DNA of 64,000 nucleotides from Myxococcales bacterium (GTDB taxonomy: Bacteria > Myxococcota > UBA727 > JABDBI01): positions 1 to 64,000 of the forward strand of contig JAHFEF010000006.1 of assembly GCA_023248545.1 (NCBI GenBank), given 5' to 3'. Each line of letters begins with the position of its first letter. Position 1 is the stretch's first letter. Shown in pieces: positions 32,553 through 41,010 of the stretch. The notes below the pieces were generated by a model. That model was given only the letters and a program-made list of their open reading frames with translations, made no database searches and was not told where the DNA came from. The translations under genes and the position numbers were made by a program.

Positions 32553-33152
32553 TTACTTCTTGGAAGGATTCCATTGCGTCCAAAACTGGTCAAATAACGC
32601 GCGTTTTTCTTGACTTAAACTTGCACGCCTGAGGGGCATCATCTCCTCTTTCGAACCCTTCACACAAGTATCGTCTAAACGATCTCGGATTAAAATGCCG
32701 TGTACATGGTCGATTTCATGCTGCAAAACACGTGCGAAAAAACCTTCAGCAAGCGTATCGATGGACGCTCCCGTCTCATCTTGTGCTTGATATCGAACAT
32801 TGAAGTATCTGGGAACTTTACCCATCATATCTGACACCGAAAAACAGCCTTCCCAGTCTTCAAATAACACCGAGTTTTCCATCTGCTGATAACGAGGATT
32901 GATAAGAACAGTCATAGGAATTGGCTGAGCATGTTCTCGAAGCGAAGCTGCTTCTTTTGAAATATGAATCGCAATGATTTGAAGATCAGCTCCGATTTGA
33001 GGGGCAGCAAGCCCAACGCCCCCAATTTCCAATAGAGTCTCTTTCATCTCGTGAATCAGTTTTTTTGTGGGCTCATCTAACGGAAAGAACACAGGGCGTA
33101 ATGCTGTCGTCAAAACAGGTCTATGTTCAGGGTTTTCATCGACGTAGATCAT
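32553..33152 (-). CDS. def: Peptide deformylase
   Basis: Removes the formyl group from nascent N-termini. The three motifs are GVGLAAPQIG (about residues 46-55), EGCFS (usually EGCLS, metal Cys) and QHEIDH (metal His residues and catalytic Glu). 199 residues, with an N-terminus unlike classic MSVL starts. It is not next to fmt, and it lies in insertion B, so it is probably an accessory copy. Confidence 0.9.
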   Translation of the reverse strand: MIYVDENPEHRPVLTTALRPVFFPLDEPTKKLIHEMKETLLEIGGVGLAAPQIGADLQIIAIHISKEAASLREHAQPIPMTVLINPRYQQMENSVLFEDWEGCFSVSDMMGKVPRYFNVRYQAQDETGASIDTLAEGFFARVLQHEIDHVHGILIRDRLDDTCVKGSKEEMMPLRRASLSQEKRALFDQFWTQWNPSKK

Positions 33153-33199
33153 ATATGGCGTTAGTTAGCATCATATATCGGTAATGCCAATGATGCGGA

Positions 33200-33469
33200 T
33201 CACAACCCTCTTGCTCTTCTTTCAATCATTATTTGCAACTCTTTGAAAAGTCGAATCCCGAAACGAATACTCCAAGGATTCGCAAATACCATCACAGAAG
33301 CGGCCCCAAAATATCTATCCTTCACCAATAAAATACCGGATAATATTGTAGCAGCCAACAAAGCTTGTTGATCCGTAACTTCTCTTTTTTCCCAAGGAAA
33401 CCGAATTGCCGAGGCTGAAGTCGTCACCAAAAAGAAACAAAGAAAAAAAGCCGAGACCGAGTTTCTCAT
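33200..33469 (-). CDS. Small exported/membrane protein, hypothetical
   Basis: An 89-residue protein with a signal peptide (MRNSVSAFFLCFFLVTTSASA), a second hydrophobic segment (ALLAATILSGILLV) and a basic C-terminus. AGAGG precedes the ATG by about 6 bases. It is upstream of def on the same strand, 47 bp apart. No family recognised. Confidence 0.6.
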   Translation of the reverse strand: MRNSVSAFFLCFFLVTTSASAIRFPWEKREVTDQQALLAATILSGILLVKDRYFGAASVMVFANPWSIRFGIRLFKELQIMIERRARGL

Positions 33470-33618
33470 ATCTAAACCTCTGCTATATTGTTAGGGGAAA
33501 GGAAAGGGGTCAAGTTGTGTGTTCTTAAAATAAATCCTCATCACTGATTGTTACGTGCCACATGGCATGCTCCGGCCTGTCGCAGTGAGCAGCAGGCGGA
33601 GTTTTGTTGGATCCCAGT

Positions 33619-33651
33619 GCGAAATATTTCGCTGTCACCATCGATTCAATA
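33619..33651. repeat. Direct repeat DR2, copy 2 (33 bp)
   Basis: Identical to 32489-32521, ending 5 bp before ATG 33657. The internal palindrome is at 33619-33632. Relative to its adjacent gene it is in the opposite sense to copy 1. Confidence 0.95.
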
Positions 33652-33656
33652 TCAAG

Positions 33657-34115
33657 ATGAAACAAATCAGCTGGTTCTTTCTGGCGGGGTGGTTATTGGG
33701 TAGCTTCGCGCATGCCGCACCCTCTAATAGCACCAGCTGCCTCACCGTGGTCGGGGATGTGGTAGACGTCGGCAATAAAATAGCGGTGGCCCTGAACAAC
33801 TTGGTTCCGAACGTTCTGAATCAAATCGCCCAAATTTTAAACGTCACGGTTCCCGAAGTTATCAACGTCACTAAATCGGGCATTACGGTAACTGATTCGA
33901 TTGCAAAAACTGCTGCCAAATTTGCGGATCCAGCTTATGTAACCACCATTGTTGGCCTGGGATGCCTGGGGGCTGCTGGAGCCGGATTTTTCGGTTACTG
34001 GGGCTATCGAGCGGGTAAGTTCAGTTGGGACTCAGGTATCGTGAGACTCAGTGACTACGCCTGGCAAAGATTTCAAGCCTGGCGCGCTCTATCTTCGTCG
34101 CCCCCCACCACTTAA
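33657..34115 (+). CDS. Exported protein with C-terminal membrane helix, hypothetical
   Basis: A 152-residue protein. ATG 33657 gives a clear signal peptide (MKQISWFFLAGWLLGSFAHA, cleavage before APS). The middle is rich in Val/Ile/Asn/Thr and a glycine-rich membrane segment follows (TTIVGLGCLGAAGAGFFGYW). The layout (signal, soluble part, late membrane helix) resembles the protein at 30312, though I see no clear sequence identity. It ends overlapping the convergent helicase gene. Confidence 0.65.
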   Translation: MKQISWFFLAGWLLGSFAHAAPSNSTSCLTVVGDVVDVGNKIAVALNNLVPNVLNQIAQILNVTVPEVINVTKSGITVTDSIAKTAAKFADPAYVTTIVGLGCLGAAGAGFFGYWGYRAGKFSWDSGIVRLSDYAWQRFQAWRALSSSPPTT

Positions 34116-36541
34116 CACGCAATTTGTTCAATCGATAACTCAGGCTTTAATAACTCTGGCCCTGCTTTTGCGACGCCCTCGATAAACCACTCGTTGTGTT
34201 CGCTGGGATCTAATAGGACTTGGGTGACCCGATAGCAAAGCTCAGACTCTTTTTGGATGCGTGTGTATATTGGCAACCGGGTCGTCGGTCCCCAGATAAT
34301 TCGATCATATTGAGCATAATAGTCTGACAAAGCAGGTTCGTAATCGAACTCGGCGATTAATTTTGCTTCGTCGTAATTTTTTTGTGACAGCGCTTTAACT
34401 AATTGGTGCATCATCGCCCGCACTTCTGCCAGGAATTTCTTCTCGTCGAATGTCCACATAGGCAAAGCAACAGCCAATGCCACTTTGGGCCTCAGCATTT
34501 GTTCCCACTCGGCAATTAAACTGGAGTCTGTCTGAGCCAGAAGTGTTTTCAGATAAGCCGCGATATCTCCCAATGCGTCTGTCTTATAAACTTCTGGGAC
34601 TGTCTGAATCAGCGTCTTATACACCAGAGATAAATAACGCAGCAGTACACCCTCGCTGCGCTCTAACCCATAGTCTTTCACGTACTCGTTAAAGGCGCTC
34701 AAACGCTCGAACATTTCGCGGGCAATCGACTTCGGCTGAATGTTATCGCCGGCCACCCAGGGGTGTTTGTCTTCGAAGGCATTGTAAGTTTCATAAATAA
34801 ATTCCCGCAGGGGTTTTGGGTGCTCGATTTTTTCGAGCTGAGCCATGCGTTCTTCGTACTCGAGTCCTTCAGCGCGCATTTCAGCCATCTTGGCTGTTTT
34901 GAGCTTATCCACTTGGCGCATCAAAATCACTCTCGGATTTTCAGCAATAGATTCGACAAGACTTAAGATATTTAAGGCATATTCAGGATCCGTCTCGTCC
35001 AACAAGCTCAGAGCATGCAACAAATAGAGTGACAGTGTGTGGTGCAGGGAAAAATCATGCTGCAGGGTCTCATTCACGACCAACCTAGATCCAGCCGCAC
35101 GATTGACAACCAGAGATACCAAGCCAGCATGAATCAGCGATTTCAGCAAAACAGCAGCTTGTCGCCGATTCTTAGACTTATTTTTAGGCGTCTCATGGCT
35201 CTTGGCAATCAGCCTAATCAACTCTTTGTAGCCTGGGTTTGCGTTGCCAACATGCGCTTGCAACAGCGTCATAATAAGGCCGTGTGAAACAACAAAGCGA
35301 GAGACCAGGGGCTCCGGCGTCAAATCGATTAATTTTTGAAAAGTTTTCTCATCCCAATGAACATAGTTCACGGTCGGGGCAGCCTTTTTGACGATTTTTT
35401 TCTTGAGTTTTGGATCCGCGCCGAACCTATTTTCTTGACGTTTGTTTTCAATTACGTGCTCGGGGGCTTGGCACAACACTGAGCCCTCGTCATCGAAGCC
35501 CTTTCGACCGGCTCGACCCGCGATTTGTTTAAAATCCCGAACGCTCAAGATCCCCGTCTTCACACCATCAAACTTGCAAAGCTTGGTGAACAGGACACTT
35601 CTGATGGGTATATTGACACCGACGCCCAGTGTATCAGTGCCCATGATAATTTTTAATAAGCCTGTCTGGGCAAGCTTCTCAACCAAGAGCCTATATTTTG
35701 GCAATATGCCGGCGTTGTGTAACCCAATGCCATGACCCACATAGCGCCGCATTTCTTTTCCAAATGGCGTATCAAATCGAAAACCTTCAAAATAGGTTTC
35801 GATTTTTTTCTTGTCTTCTTTCGAACTGATATTCACACTCATGGCGTTTTGGGCCTGCTCGACGCATTCGCGTTGCGTAAAGTTCACCACATACACCGGG
35901 TATCTATTGGAGCTTATTAAACTCGCCAGTGTCTCATGAATAGGCGTCTCGCAATAAGCATAGTCTAGGGGAACCGGGCGTTGTTGGCTCGTCACCACTG
36001 CTGTTTCTTGACCCGTCAGATCTTCTAGAACTTGTTTGATAAAGCCTGGGTCACCCAGTGTCGCCGACATGAGTAAAAAGCGACTCTTGGCCATGATTAA
36101 CAAGGGTATTTGCCAGGCGATGCCCCGTTCGGGGTCTGAATAATAGTGAAACTCGTCCATGGTGACATAATCAATCGCTGACTCCGCTCCGCCACGAAGC
36201 GCCAAGTTGGATAGAATCTCAGCCGTGCAGCAAATAATCGGCGCGTCTTTGTTGACGCTGGCATCACCCGTCATCATGCCAATATTTTCAGGACCCAGCG
36301 TCTCACACAATGAAAAAAATTTTTCACTCACCAGCGCTTTGATAGGACACGTATAAAAAGACCGCTTGCCCTCTTGCAGAGCTTTAAAGTGCACAGCCAA
36401 AGCAACCAGTGATTTCCCAGATCCGGTAGGCGTGTTCAAAATCACGTTATTGCCAGCCATAACTTCTAAAATGGCCTCTTCCTGGGCTGGGTAGAGCGTG
36501 ATTTTGTCGCCAACGATTTTTTCTAAGAAAGCGTCTAACAT
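34112..36541 (-). CDS. Ski2-like DEAD/DEAH-box helicase with DUF3516 domain
   Basis: An 809-residue SF2 helicase. Motif I is TPTGSGKS (about residues 33-40), motif II is DEFH, motif III SAT, motif VI QIAGRAGRKGFD; the long C-terminal region corresponds to DUF3516. Such proteins are usually assigned to RNA metabolism. I chose ATG 36541 (MLDAFLEKIVG), just before the conserved Q-motif region (TLYPAQEEAI); earlier starts at 36553 and 36568 are possible. Divergent from the SurA-like gene with 48 bp between starts. Confidence 0.9.
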   Translation of the reverse strand: MLDAFLEKIVGDKITLYPAQEEAILEVMAGNNVILNTPTGSGKSLVALAVHFKALQEGKRSFYTCPIKALVSEKFFSLCETLGPENIGMMTGDASVNKDAPIICCTAEILSNLALRGGAESAIDYVTMDEFHYYSDPERGIAWQIPLLIMAKSRFLLMSATLGDPGFIKQVLEDLTGQETAVVTSQQRPVPLDYAYCETPIHETLASLISSNRYPVYVVNFTQRECVEQAQNAMSVNISSKEDKKKIETYFEGFRFDTPFGKEMRRYVGHGIGLHNAGILPKYRLLVEKLAQTGLLKIIMGTDTLGVGVNIPIRSVLFTKLCKFDGVKTGILSVRDFKQIAGRAGRKGFDDEGSVLCQAPEHVIENKRQENRFGADPKLKKKIVKKAAPTVNYVHWDEKTFQKLIDLTPEPLVSRFVVSHGLIMTLLQAHVGNANPGYKELIRLIAKSHETPKNKSKNRRQAAVLLKSLIHAGLVSLVVNRAAGSRLVVNETLQHDFSLHHTLSLYLLHALSLLDETDPEYALNILSLVESIAENPRVILMRQVDKLKTAKMAEMRAEGLEYEERMAQLEKIEHPKPLREFIYETYNAFEDKHPWVAGDNIQPKSIAREMFERLSAFNEYVKDYGLERSEGVLLRYLSLVYKTLIQTVPEVYKTDALGDIAAYLKTLLAQTDSSLIAEWEQMLRPKVALAVALPMWTFDEKKFLAEVRAMMHQLVKALSQKNYDEAKLIAEFDYEPALSDYYAQYDRIIWGPTTRLPIYTRIQKESELCYRVTQVLLDPSEHNEWFIEGVAKAGPELLKPELSIEQIAC

Positions 36542-36589
36542 GTTGGCGCCCATAGCACATTGGCACAAAATAGCTTAAGCATCGTATCC

Positions 36590-37300
36590 ATGCGTTTTCT
36601 AATTCTCCTTTTCCCACTGTTTGTCCACGCCGAAGTCATCGATAAAATTATCGCGATCGTGAACAAAGAGCCCATCTTGGCGAGCCAAATCAACCCTAGG
36701 GCTGACTTGGAAACGCTGATAGATGACGTGTTGATTGCCCTGGAAATCAAAAAATTAGGCTTGGATGTCTCCGACACTGAAATCGATCTGACAGTTTCGA
36801 ACCTGATGAAGCAGCATAATTTAACGCCTGCGAATTTTGAAACAGCTCTCAAAGAAAGCAATGGCATGACGTTGACCGAGTACCGAGAATTTTTGAGAAA
36901 GCAGCTGTTTAAAAGAAATCTGATTCAAAACAAAGTCAAAAGTCGTATCTCAGCACAAGCCGGCTCTGAAATTCGAGTCGAAGCCGAGCAGGCAGAGTTT
37001 AAAACCCAAGCTGAAGCCCTCGAAGCGCTCAAAAATAACACCGTTGTGTTTCAGGATTTGGGAACGATTTCAAAAAAGGACTTGCTGCCAGAATTCGCCA
37101 AAGTTGTTTTTGCACTCAAAGAAGGCGAGACGTCGAGACCCATGAAATCTTCTCAAGGATTTATTGTCATCAAAGTTCGAAAAAGATTTGAAATCCCCCT
37201 TGAGAAAGTTGACAAGCAACGGTACGACCAGGAACTTGAAACCGCGTTTAAGCGTTATGTGAAAGAACTACGGGCATCAGCCTATATTGAGAGAAAGTGA
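36590..37300 (+). CDS. SurA-like periplasmic chaperone with partial parvulin domain
   Basis: A 236-residue protein with a signal peptide (MRFLILLFPLFVHA) then a SurA N-terminal-like helical domain (VIDKIIAIVNKEPILASQI, LETLIDDVLIALEIKKLGL). The C-terminal part holds the second half of a parvulin PPIase (LGTISKKDLLPEFAKVVFAL, EGETSRPMKSSQGFIVIKV) but the opening AxHILV strand is not evident. It probably works as a chaperone for outer membrane proteins; isomerase activity is doubtful. Confidence 0.78.
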   Translation: MRFLILLFPLFVHAEVIDKIIAIVNKEPILASQINPRADLETLIDDVLIALEIKKLGLDVSDTEIDLTVSNLMKQHNLTPANFETALKESNGMTLTEYREFLRKQLFKRNLIQNKVKSRISAQAGSEIRVEAEQAEFKTQAEALEALKNNTVVFQDLGTISKKDLLPEFAKVVFALKEGETSRPMKSSQGFIVIKVRKRFEIPLEKVDKQRYDQELETAFKRYVKELRASAYIERK

Positions 37301-37306
37301 GTGAAT

Positions 37307-38176
37307 ATGAAGGTTGCGCTCTTTTTTGACGGAAAAAACTTTTATTCTGGTTGGCGGGAAGCCGCCCGAGGCCGACGCATTGATTTTGCGAAACTTTCTG
37401 AATGGTTGGTCACCAAAGCCAAAGGCTCTTCCCTGTGGGGCGCCTATTATTACACGGCTGTTGAAGATACCGGCCTTTCAACCACCGATGCACAACAAAA
37501 ATTGTCAGGCTTTTTAGACATGCTCGAGACGCAGCCTGGTTTCTTTGTGCATACGTTCAAGCGCAAGATTGGCTCACTCGCGTGCCAAGAATGCAACGCC
37601 GAGAACCGCTATTCGATCGAAAAAGAAGTCGACACCAGCATGGTGGCCCACATGGTGCGCCTCGCCGCCGTTGGCGCCTACGACACGCTCGTGCTCATGT
37701 CTGGCGACGCAGATTATGCACCCGCAATCGACGCCGTGCGTGCACTTGGCAAACAAGCGTATATTGCCAGTTGGGGCGGTACCGGTGTCAGTAAACGTAT
37801 TCGTAATGTCGCGTTTGATCACATCGACATGCTCAATGGCATCTCGTTCTTTGAACGCGAAATGACTGACGAGGATCTCTACGCAGATTATCTTGACCCA
37901 GATGACACAGTGACAGAGATTGCCGAAGTGACAGGCGATGAAGCCATGGATGCCTTCCTAGCGGAGCTAGAGCAAGCACAAAGCAAATTTAGTGGCGGCT
38001 ATGTTGGCCTAGGCTATTTCTTGACCCGTTGGCGCTCTACCCACCTAGACACAACCCCCGATGTTCGGAGACGGGTTCTTGATAAACTACTGGCTGAAGG
38101 GTTTGTCGAAACCTACAATGCCCCCGATGGTGCGCTGGCCATCCGAGTCTCGGAGCGTGCCGCAAATGCAATCTAG
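37307..38176 (+). CDS. NYN-domain (LabA/DUF88-type) protein
   Basis: A 289-residue protein. The NYN fold is a PIN-like nuclease: FFDGKNFY (first acidic site), KEVDTSMVAHMV (second) and MSGDADYAPAI (third) are all conserved, so RNase activity is plausible. CQECNAENR between them may be half a zinc site. The C-terminal ~90 residues look like a winged-helix module (VRRRVLDKLLAEGFVETY). ATG 37307 or GTG 37301 could start it; both are next to the preceding stop codon. Confidence 0.82.
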   Translation: MKVALFFDGKNFYSGWREAARGRRIDFAKLSEWLVTKAKGSSLWGAYYYTAVEDTGLSTTDAQQKLSGFLDMLETQPGFFVHTFKRKIGSLACQECNAENRYSIEKEVDTSMVAHMVRLAAVGAYDTLVLMSGDADYAPAIDAVRALGKQAYIASWGGTGVSKRIRNVAFDHIDMLNGISFFEREMTDEDLYADYLDPDDTVTEIAEVTGDEAMDAFLAELEQAQSKFSGGYVGLGYFLTRWRSTHLDTTPDVRRRVLDKLLAEGFVETYNAPDGALAIRVSERAANAI

Positions 38177-38216
38177 TTGCAAAAGCAACTAAGATCCTCT
38201 ACAGAAAGCGGTTCTT

Positions 38217-39308
38217 ATGTTCAGAATCGCTTTTTTACTGGGGCTTATGGCCCTGCCTATCTACGCGGAATCGTTGGAAGAACGCGTTGAAAAATTAGAA
38301 GACAAAGTCAACGCGCCACAACTTAGAGCCAATCTATTTAACCCTGGCCTGACAGTATTCGGCAACTTCTTGGCTTGCGGCGGCCAGAGCTGCGACAGTA
38401 TTTTCCAGCTCCGAGAGGTTGAACTCGATTTGAGAGCCAGCATCGACCCCTGGGCAGATGGCGTCGCGATCATTGCTTTTGAGCCTGCGCATCAGGAAGT
38501 CGAAATTGAAGAAGGCTACGTGGTCATTAAAAAGCTGCCTATTTTAGACGATGCCCCGTGGGGACTGACGCTTAAAGTGGGTCGCTATCTTCAGCCCTTT
38601 GGACGCTTCAATCAGATCCACATGCATGATCTGCCTCAAATCACCCAACCTGCAGCAGTCCAAGCCTTCTTAAGTGATCATGCTTTTGCAAAAAATGGCA
38701 TCTCGGCTGAGTTTTTTATCCCGACGCCGGGCGAAACGAATTCTCTCAGGCTCAACTTAAATTTGATCAACGGGGGTGGATTGCCTTTCAAGAAAGTCGA
38801 AGACCCTCGGTACCCAGCTGGCCTGGCACACATGGCTTGGTTTTGGGACTTGGCGTTGGAGCATGATTTGGAAGTGGGGCTATCCACTTATCTGGAAAAT
38901 AATCCGATGCCAGGCACCCAACTGATCCAGCTTTATGGCACGGATATTAACTACAAGTGGCGACCGTACAAACAGGGTGAAAAACGCTCTCTCTTGATTG
39001 GCGGCGAGTTGTTTGTTGTAAATGGTGTCAAGGGTTTGAATGGCTATTGGCCACTCGGCGGCTTTGTTTGGACACAGTATCAGATCAACCAATGGTTCTA
39101 CCCTGGCGTTCGGTACAGCTATTATCAGGGTGTGAATCAAGATAACCCCAATCACGCCGTCGGCGCTTTTCTGACTTATTATACAACCGAATTTTTACGC
39201 CTGCGCGCCGGATATCAATGGGACAACTACAGCCAAAATCAGTTCTTGTTTGAAATCAACTTCGTCATGGGCTCGCATCCGGTTGAGCCTTACTGGGTAA
39301 ATCGATGA
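38217..39308 (+). CDS. Outer membrane beta-barrel protein, probably metal-related porin
   Basis: A 363-residue protein with a signal peptide (MFRIAFLLGLMALPIYA), a short coiled-coil-like start (SLEERVEKLEDKV) and then amphipathic strands (FQLREVELDLRASI, LTLKVGRYLQPFGRF, LRLRAGYQWDNYSQNQFLFE in part) ending in a barrel. It overlaps the start of a ZnuA-like binding protein gene, so the two probably act together in uptake of zinc or another divalent metal. Family assignment is by architecture, not a named homologue. Confidence 0.7.
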   Translation: MFRIAFLLGLMALPIYAESLEERVEKLEDKVNAPQLRANLFNPGLTVFGNFLACGGQSCDSIFQLREVELDLRASIDPWADGVAIIAFEPAHQEVEIEEGYVVIKKLPILDDAPWGLTLKVGRYLQPFGRFNQIHMHDLPQITQPAAVQAFLSDHAFAKNGISAEFFIPTPGETNSLRLNLNLINGGGLPFKKVEDPRYPAGLAHMAWFWDLALEHDLEVGLSTYLENNPMPGTQLIQLYGTDINYKWRPYKQGEKRSLLIGGELFVVNGVKGLNGYWPLGGFVWTQYQINQWFYPGVRYSYYQGVNQDNPNHAVGAFLTYYTTEFLRLRAGYQWDNYSQNQFLFEINFVMGSHPVEPYWVNR

Positions 39309-40180
39309 GAAAATTAGTCTTGCTGCTGGTGTTTGCGCAAACCCTCTGGGCATTGCCGATAAAAATTATCACGACGCTGCCAGTTTTAAAAAACATCACC
39401 GAAGAAATCGGTCAAAATCGAGTGTCTGTTCAAAGCCTGGCAGAACCGAGCCAAGATGCCCATTTTGTTCAACCCAAGCCTACTTTTATGAAAAAGGTTC
39501 GCGAGGCTGATCTGTTTATTGAAGTCGGCTTGGAATTAGAACTCTGGGGTCAGAAGGTAATAGATAGTGCAGGCAATCCTAAAGTCCAAATAGGCCAACC
39601 CGGTCGCGTTTTTGCGTCGGCAGGTGTGCCCACACTCGAAATTCCACAGGTATTATCGAGGCAACTTGGGGACGTTCACCCGTATGGAAACCCGCATATC
39701 TGGCTAGACCCTGTGCTGGTCAAAAAAATGGCCAAAAATATTTGCGCGGGTCTCGTCGCTGTCGATTACGAAGGCCTGGCTTTCTATGAAAAAAACTTGA
39801 AGACCTATCAGGATAAAATCGACCAGGCTTTGGTTGCTTGGGAAAAAAAAGCTGCGCAGATCTCCAATAAAAAGCTTGTGACTTATCACAGGAGCTGGAG
39901 CTATTTCGCCAAACGCTTTGGATTTGAAGTCTTGGGGCAAATTGAGGTCAAGCCTGGCATCCCCCCTACTCCAAAACACCGTGACGAGATTATTTTGCTC
40001 ATGAAAGAAGCGGGCGTGAAGACCATTTTAGCCGAGCTGTTTTATGATCGAACACCCTCTGAGTATATCGCCAAAAGAACAGACGCAAAAATTGTCCAAG
40101 TGCCAATTGACGTCGGTGCTGTTCCAGAAGCGAAAGATTATTTCTCATTAATCAGCTATATTTTGGACAAGCTATCTTAG
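39305..40180 (+). CDS. ZnuA/TroA-like metal-binding periplasmic protein
   Basis: A 291-residue cluster A-I solute-binding protein with a signal peptide (MRKLVLLLVFAQTLWA). Metal ligand candidates are the His in DAHFVQPKP, GNPHIWLDP and TYHRSWSYF, plus an acidic residue near the C-terminus. It lacks the His-rich loop of typical ZnuA, so zinc versus manganese is open. It starts inside the porin gene stop (ATGA). No ABC ATPase or permease of the ZnuBC type is adjacent. Confidence 0.86.
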   Translation: MRKLVLLLVFAQTLWALPIKIITTLPVLKNITEEIGQNRVSVQSLAEPSQDAHFVQPKPTFMKKVREADLFIEVGLELELWGQKVIDSAGNPKVQIGQPGRVFASAGVPTLEIPQVLSRQLGDVHPYGNPHIWLDPVLVKKMAKNICAGLVAVDYEGLAFYEKNLKTYQDKIDQALVAWEKKAAQISNKKLVTYHRSWSYFAKRFGFEVLGQIEVKPGIPPTPKHRDEIILLMKEAGVKTILAELFYDRTPSEYIAKRTDAKIVQVPIDVGAVPEAKDYFSLISYILDKLS

Positions 40181-41008
40181 TCCCAGCTCTGCCAATCTAT
40201 CATTCAAAAAATCATCAGCGGTTCGGGTGCCTGTCAAATGGGCATCTTTACGCGGATGCATGAAAAACGGCATCGAGTAGCGCGGTATTTTAGCCGCCTC
40301 GCCCTGGGGATTGATCACTCGATGTGTGGTTGCCTTGTAATAACCAGCAGTTGCAATGTCCAACATTTCAGCCGTGTTAATAATCATATCTCCAGGACCA
40401 CACTGAACATCGTGCCACACCCCATGAATATCTTTGACTTGTAAGCCCGGTGCTGTCCCAGCAGGCAACAGCGTAATTAGGTTCATGTCTTCGTGGGCCG
40501 CCGATCGCACAGCTCCTGCTTGCTCAGAACCTGTTAGTGGCGGATAATAAATCGGACGCAATAAGTGTTCTTGGCTGCCAGTCACCATACCCCGAAGCGA
40601 CCCGACTAATTTTTCACGGGCAATATGAGGCATTTGATTTTCGATCCAGTCAAGCAAGATGTCTGCCAACGTGAGCATTTCAGCCCGAATTTGCTGTGTA
40701 TTTTTTCGAACTGGCACCGGGCACTGAGCGATATCGCGAACGTTATAAAACTCTTTGAGATCTTTGAGCCCATATCCTTTGGCAGTCTCAGATTTGCTGG
40801 CGGGGACATAACCCATCTGAGTTTCGGGGTTAAACATAAAATCCCAGCGACTATCTGACGCAAAAAACGCCGCCCAATCCGCATAAGTCTCTGAGATCAA
40901 ATTAAGGTTAATCGGATGATTCACCAAAACGGCAAAGCCAGTTTCAAGCAAAGAATCGCTGAACTGTTTGGCAGCGTCGGGCTTTGAATAATCAACCAGT
41001 CCTAGCAT
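40172..41008 (-). CDS. 2-oxoglutarate/Fe(II)-dependent oxygenase, isopenicillin-N-synthase-like
   Basis: A 278-residue enzyme of the IPNS/DIOX fold. Fe ligands are His and Asp in AAHEDMNLITLL and the His in ATTHRVINP; Arg in IPRYSMPFF (RxS) binds the co-substrate. GGAGATTAATT upstream of ATG 41008 contains a ribosome site. It follows the lipase gene by two bases and is probably co-transcribed. Substrate unknown. Confidence 0.85.
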   Translation of the reverse strand: MLGLVDYSKPDAAKQFSDSLLETGFAVLVNHPINLNLISETYADWAAFFASDSRWDFMFNPETQMGYVPASKSETAKGYGLKDLKEFYNVRDIAQCPVPVRKNTQQIRAEMLTLADILLDWIENQMPHIAREKLVGSLRGMVTGSQEHLLRPIYYPPLTGSEQAGAVRSAAHEDMNLITLLPAGTAPGLQVKDIHGVWHDVQCGPGDMIINTAEMLDIATAGYYKATTHRVINPQGEAAKIPRYSMPFFMHPRKDAHLTGTRTADDFLNDRLAELGLR

Positions 41009-41010
41009 AA

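Larger units (their letters stand above)
32522..33651. mobile_element. Inferred insertion B between the DR2 copies
   Basis: A 1130 bp unit: one DR2 copy plus the deformylase and 89-residue protein genes. Removing it leaves PI-PLC (minus) and the 33657 gene (plus) divergent with a single DR2 as their whole intergenic region, a spacing like other divergent pairs in this genome. No recombinase is encoded. Confidence 0.5.
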
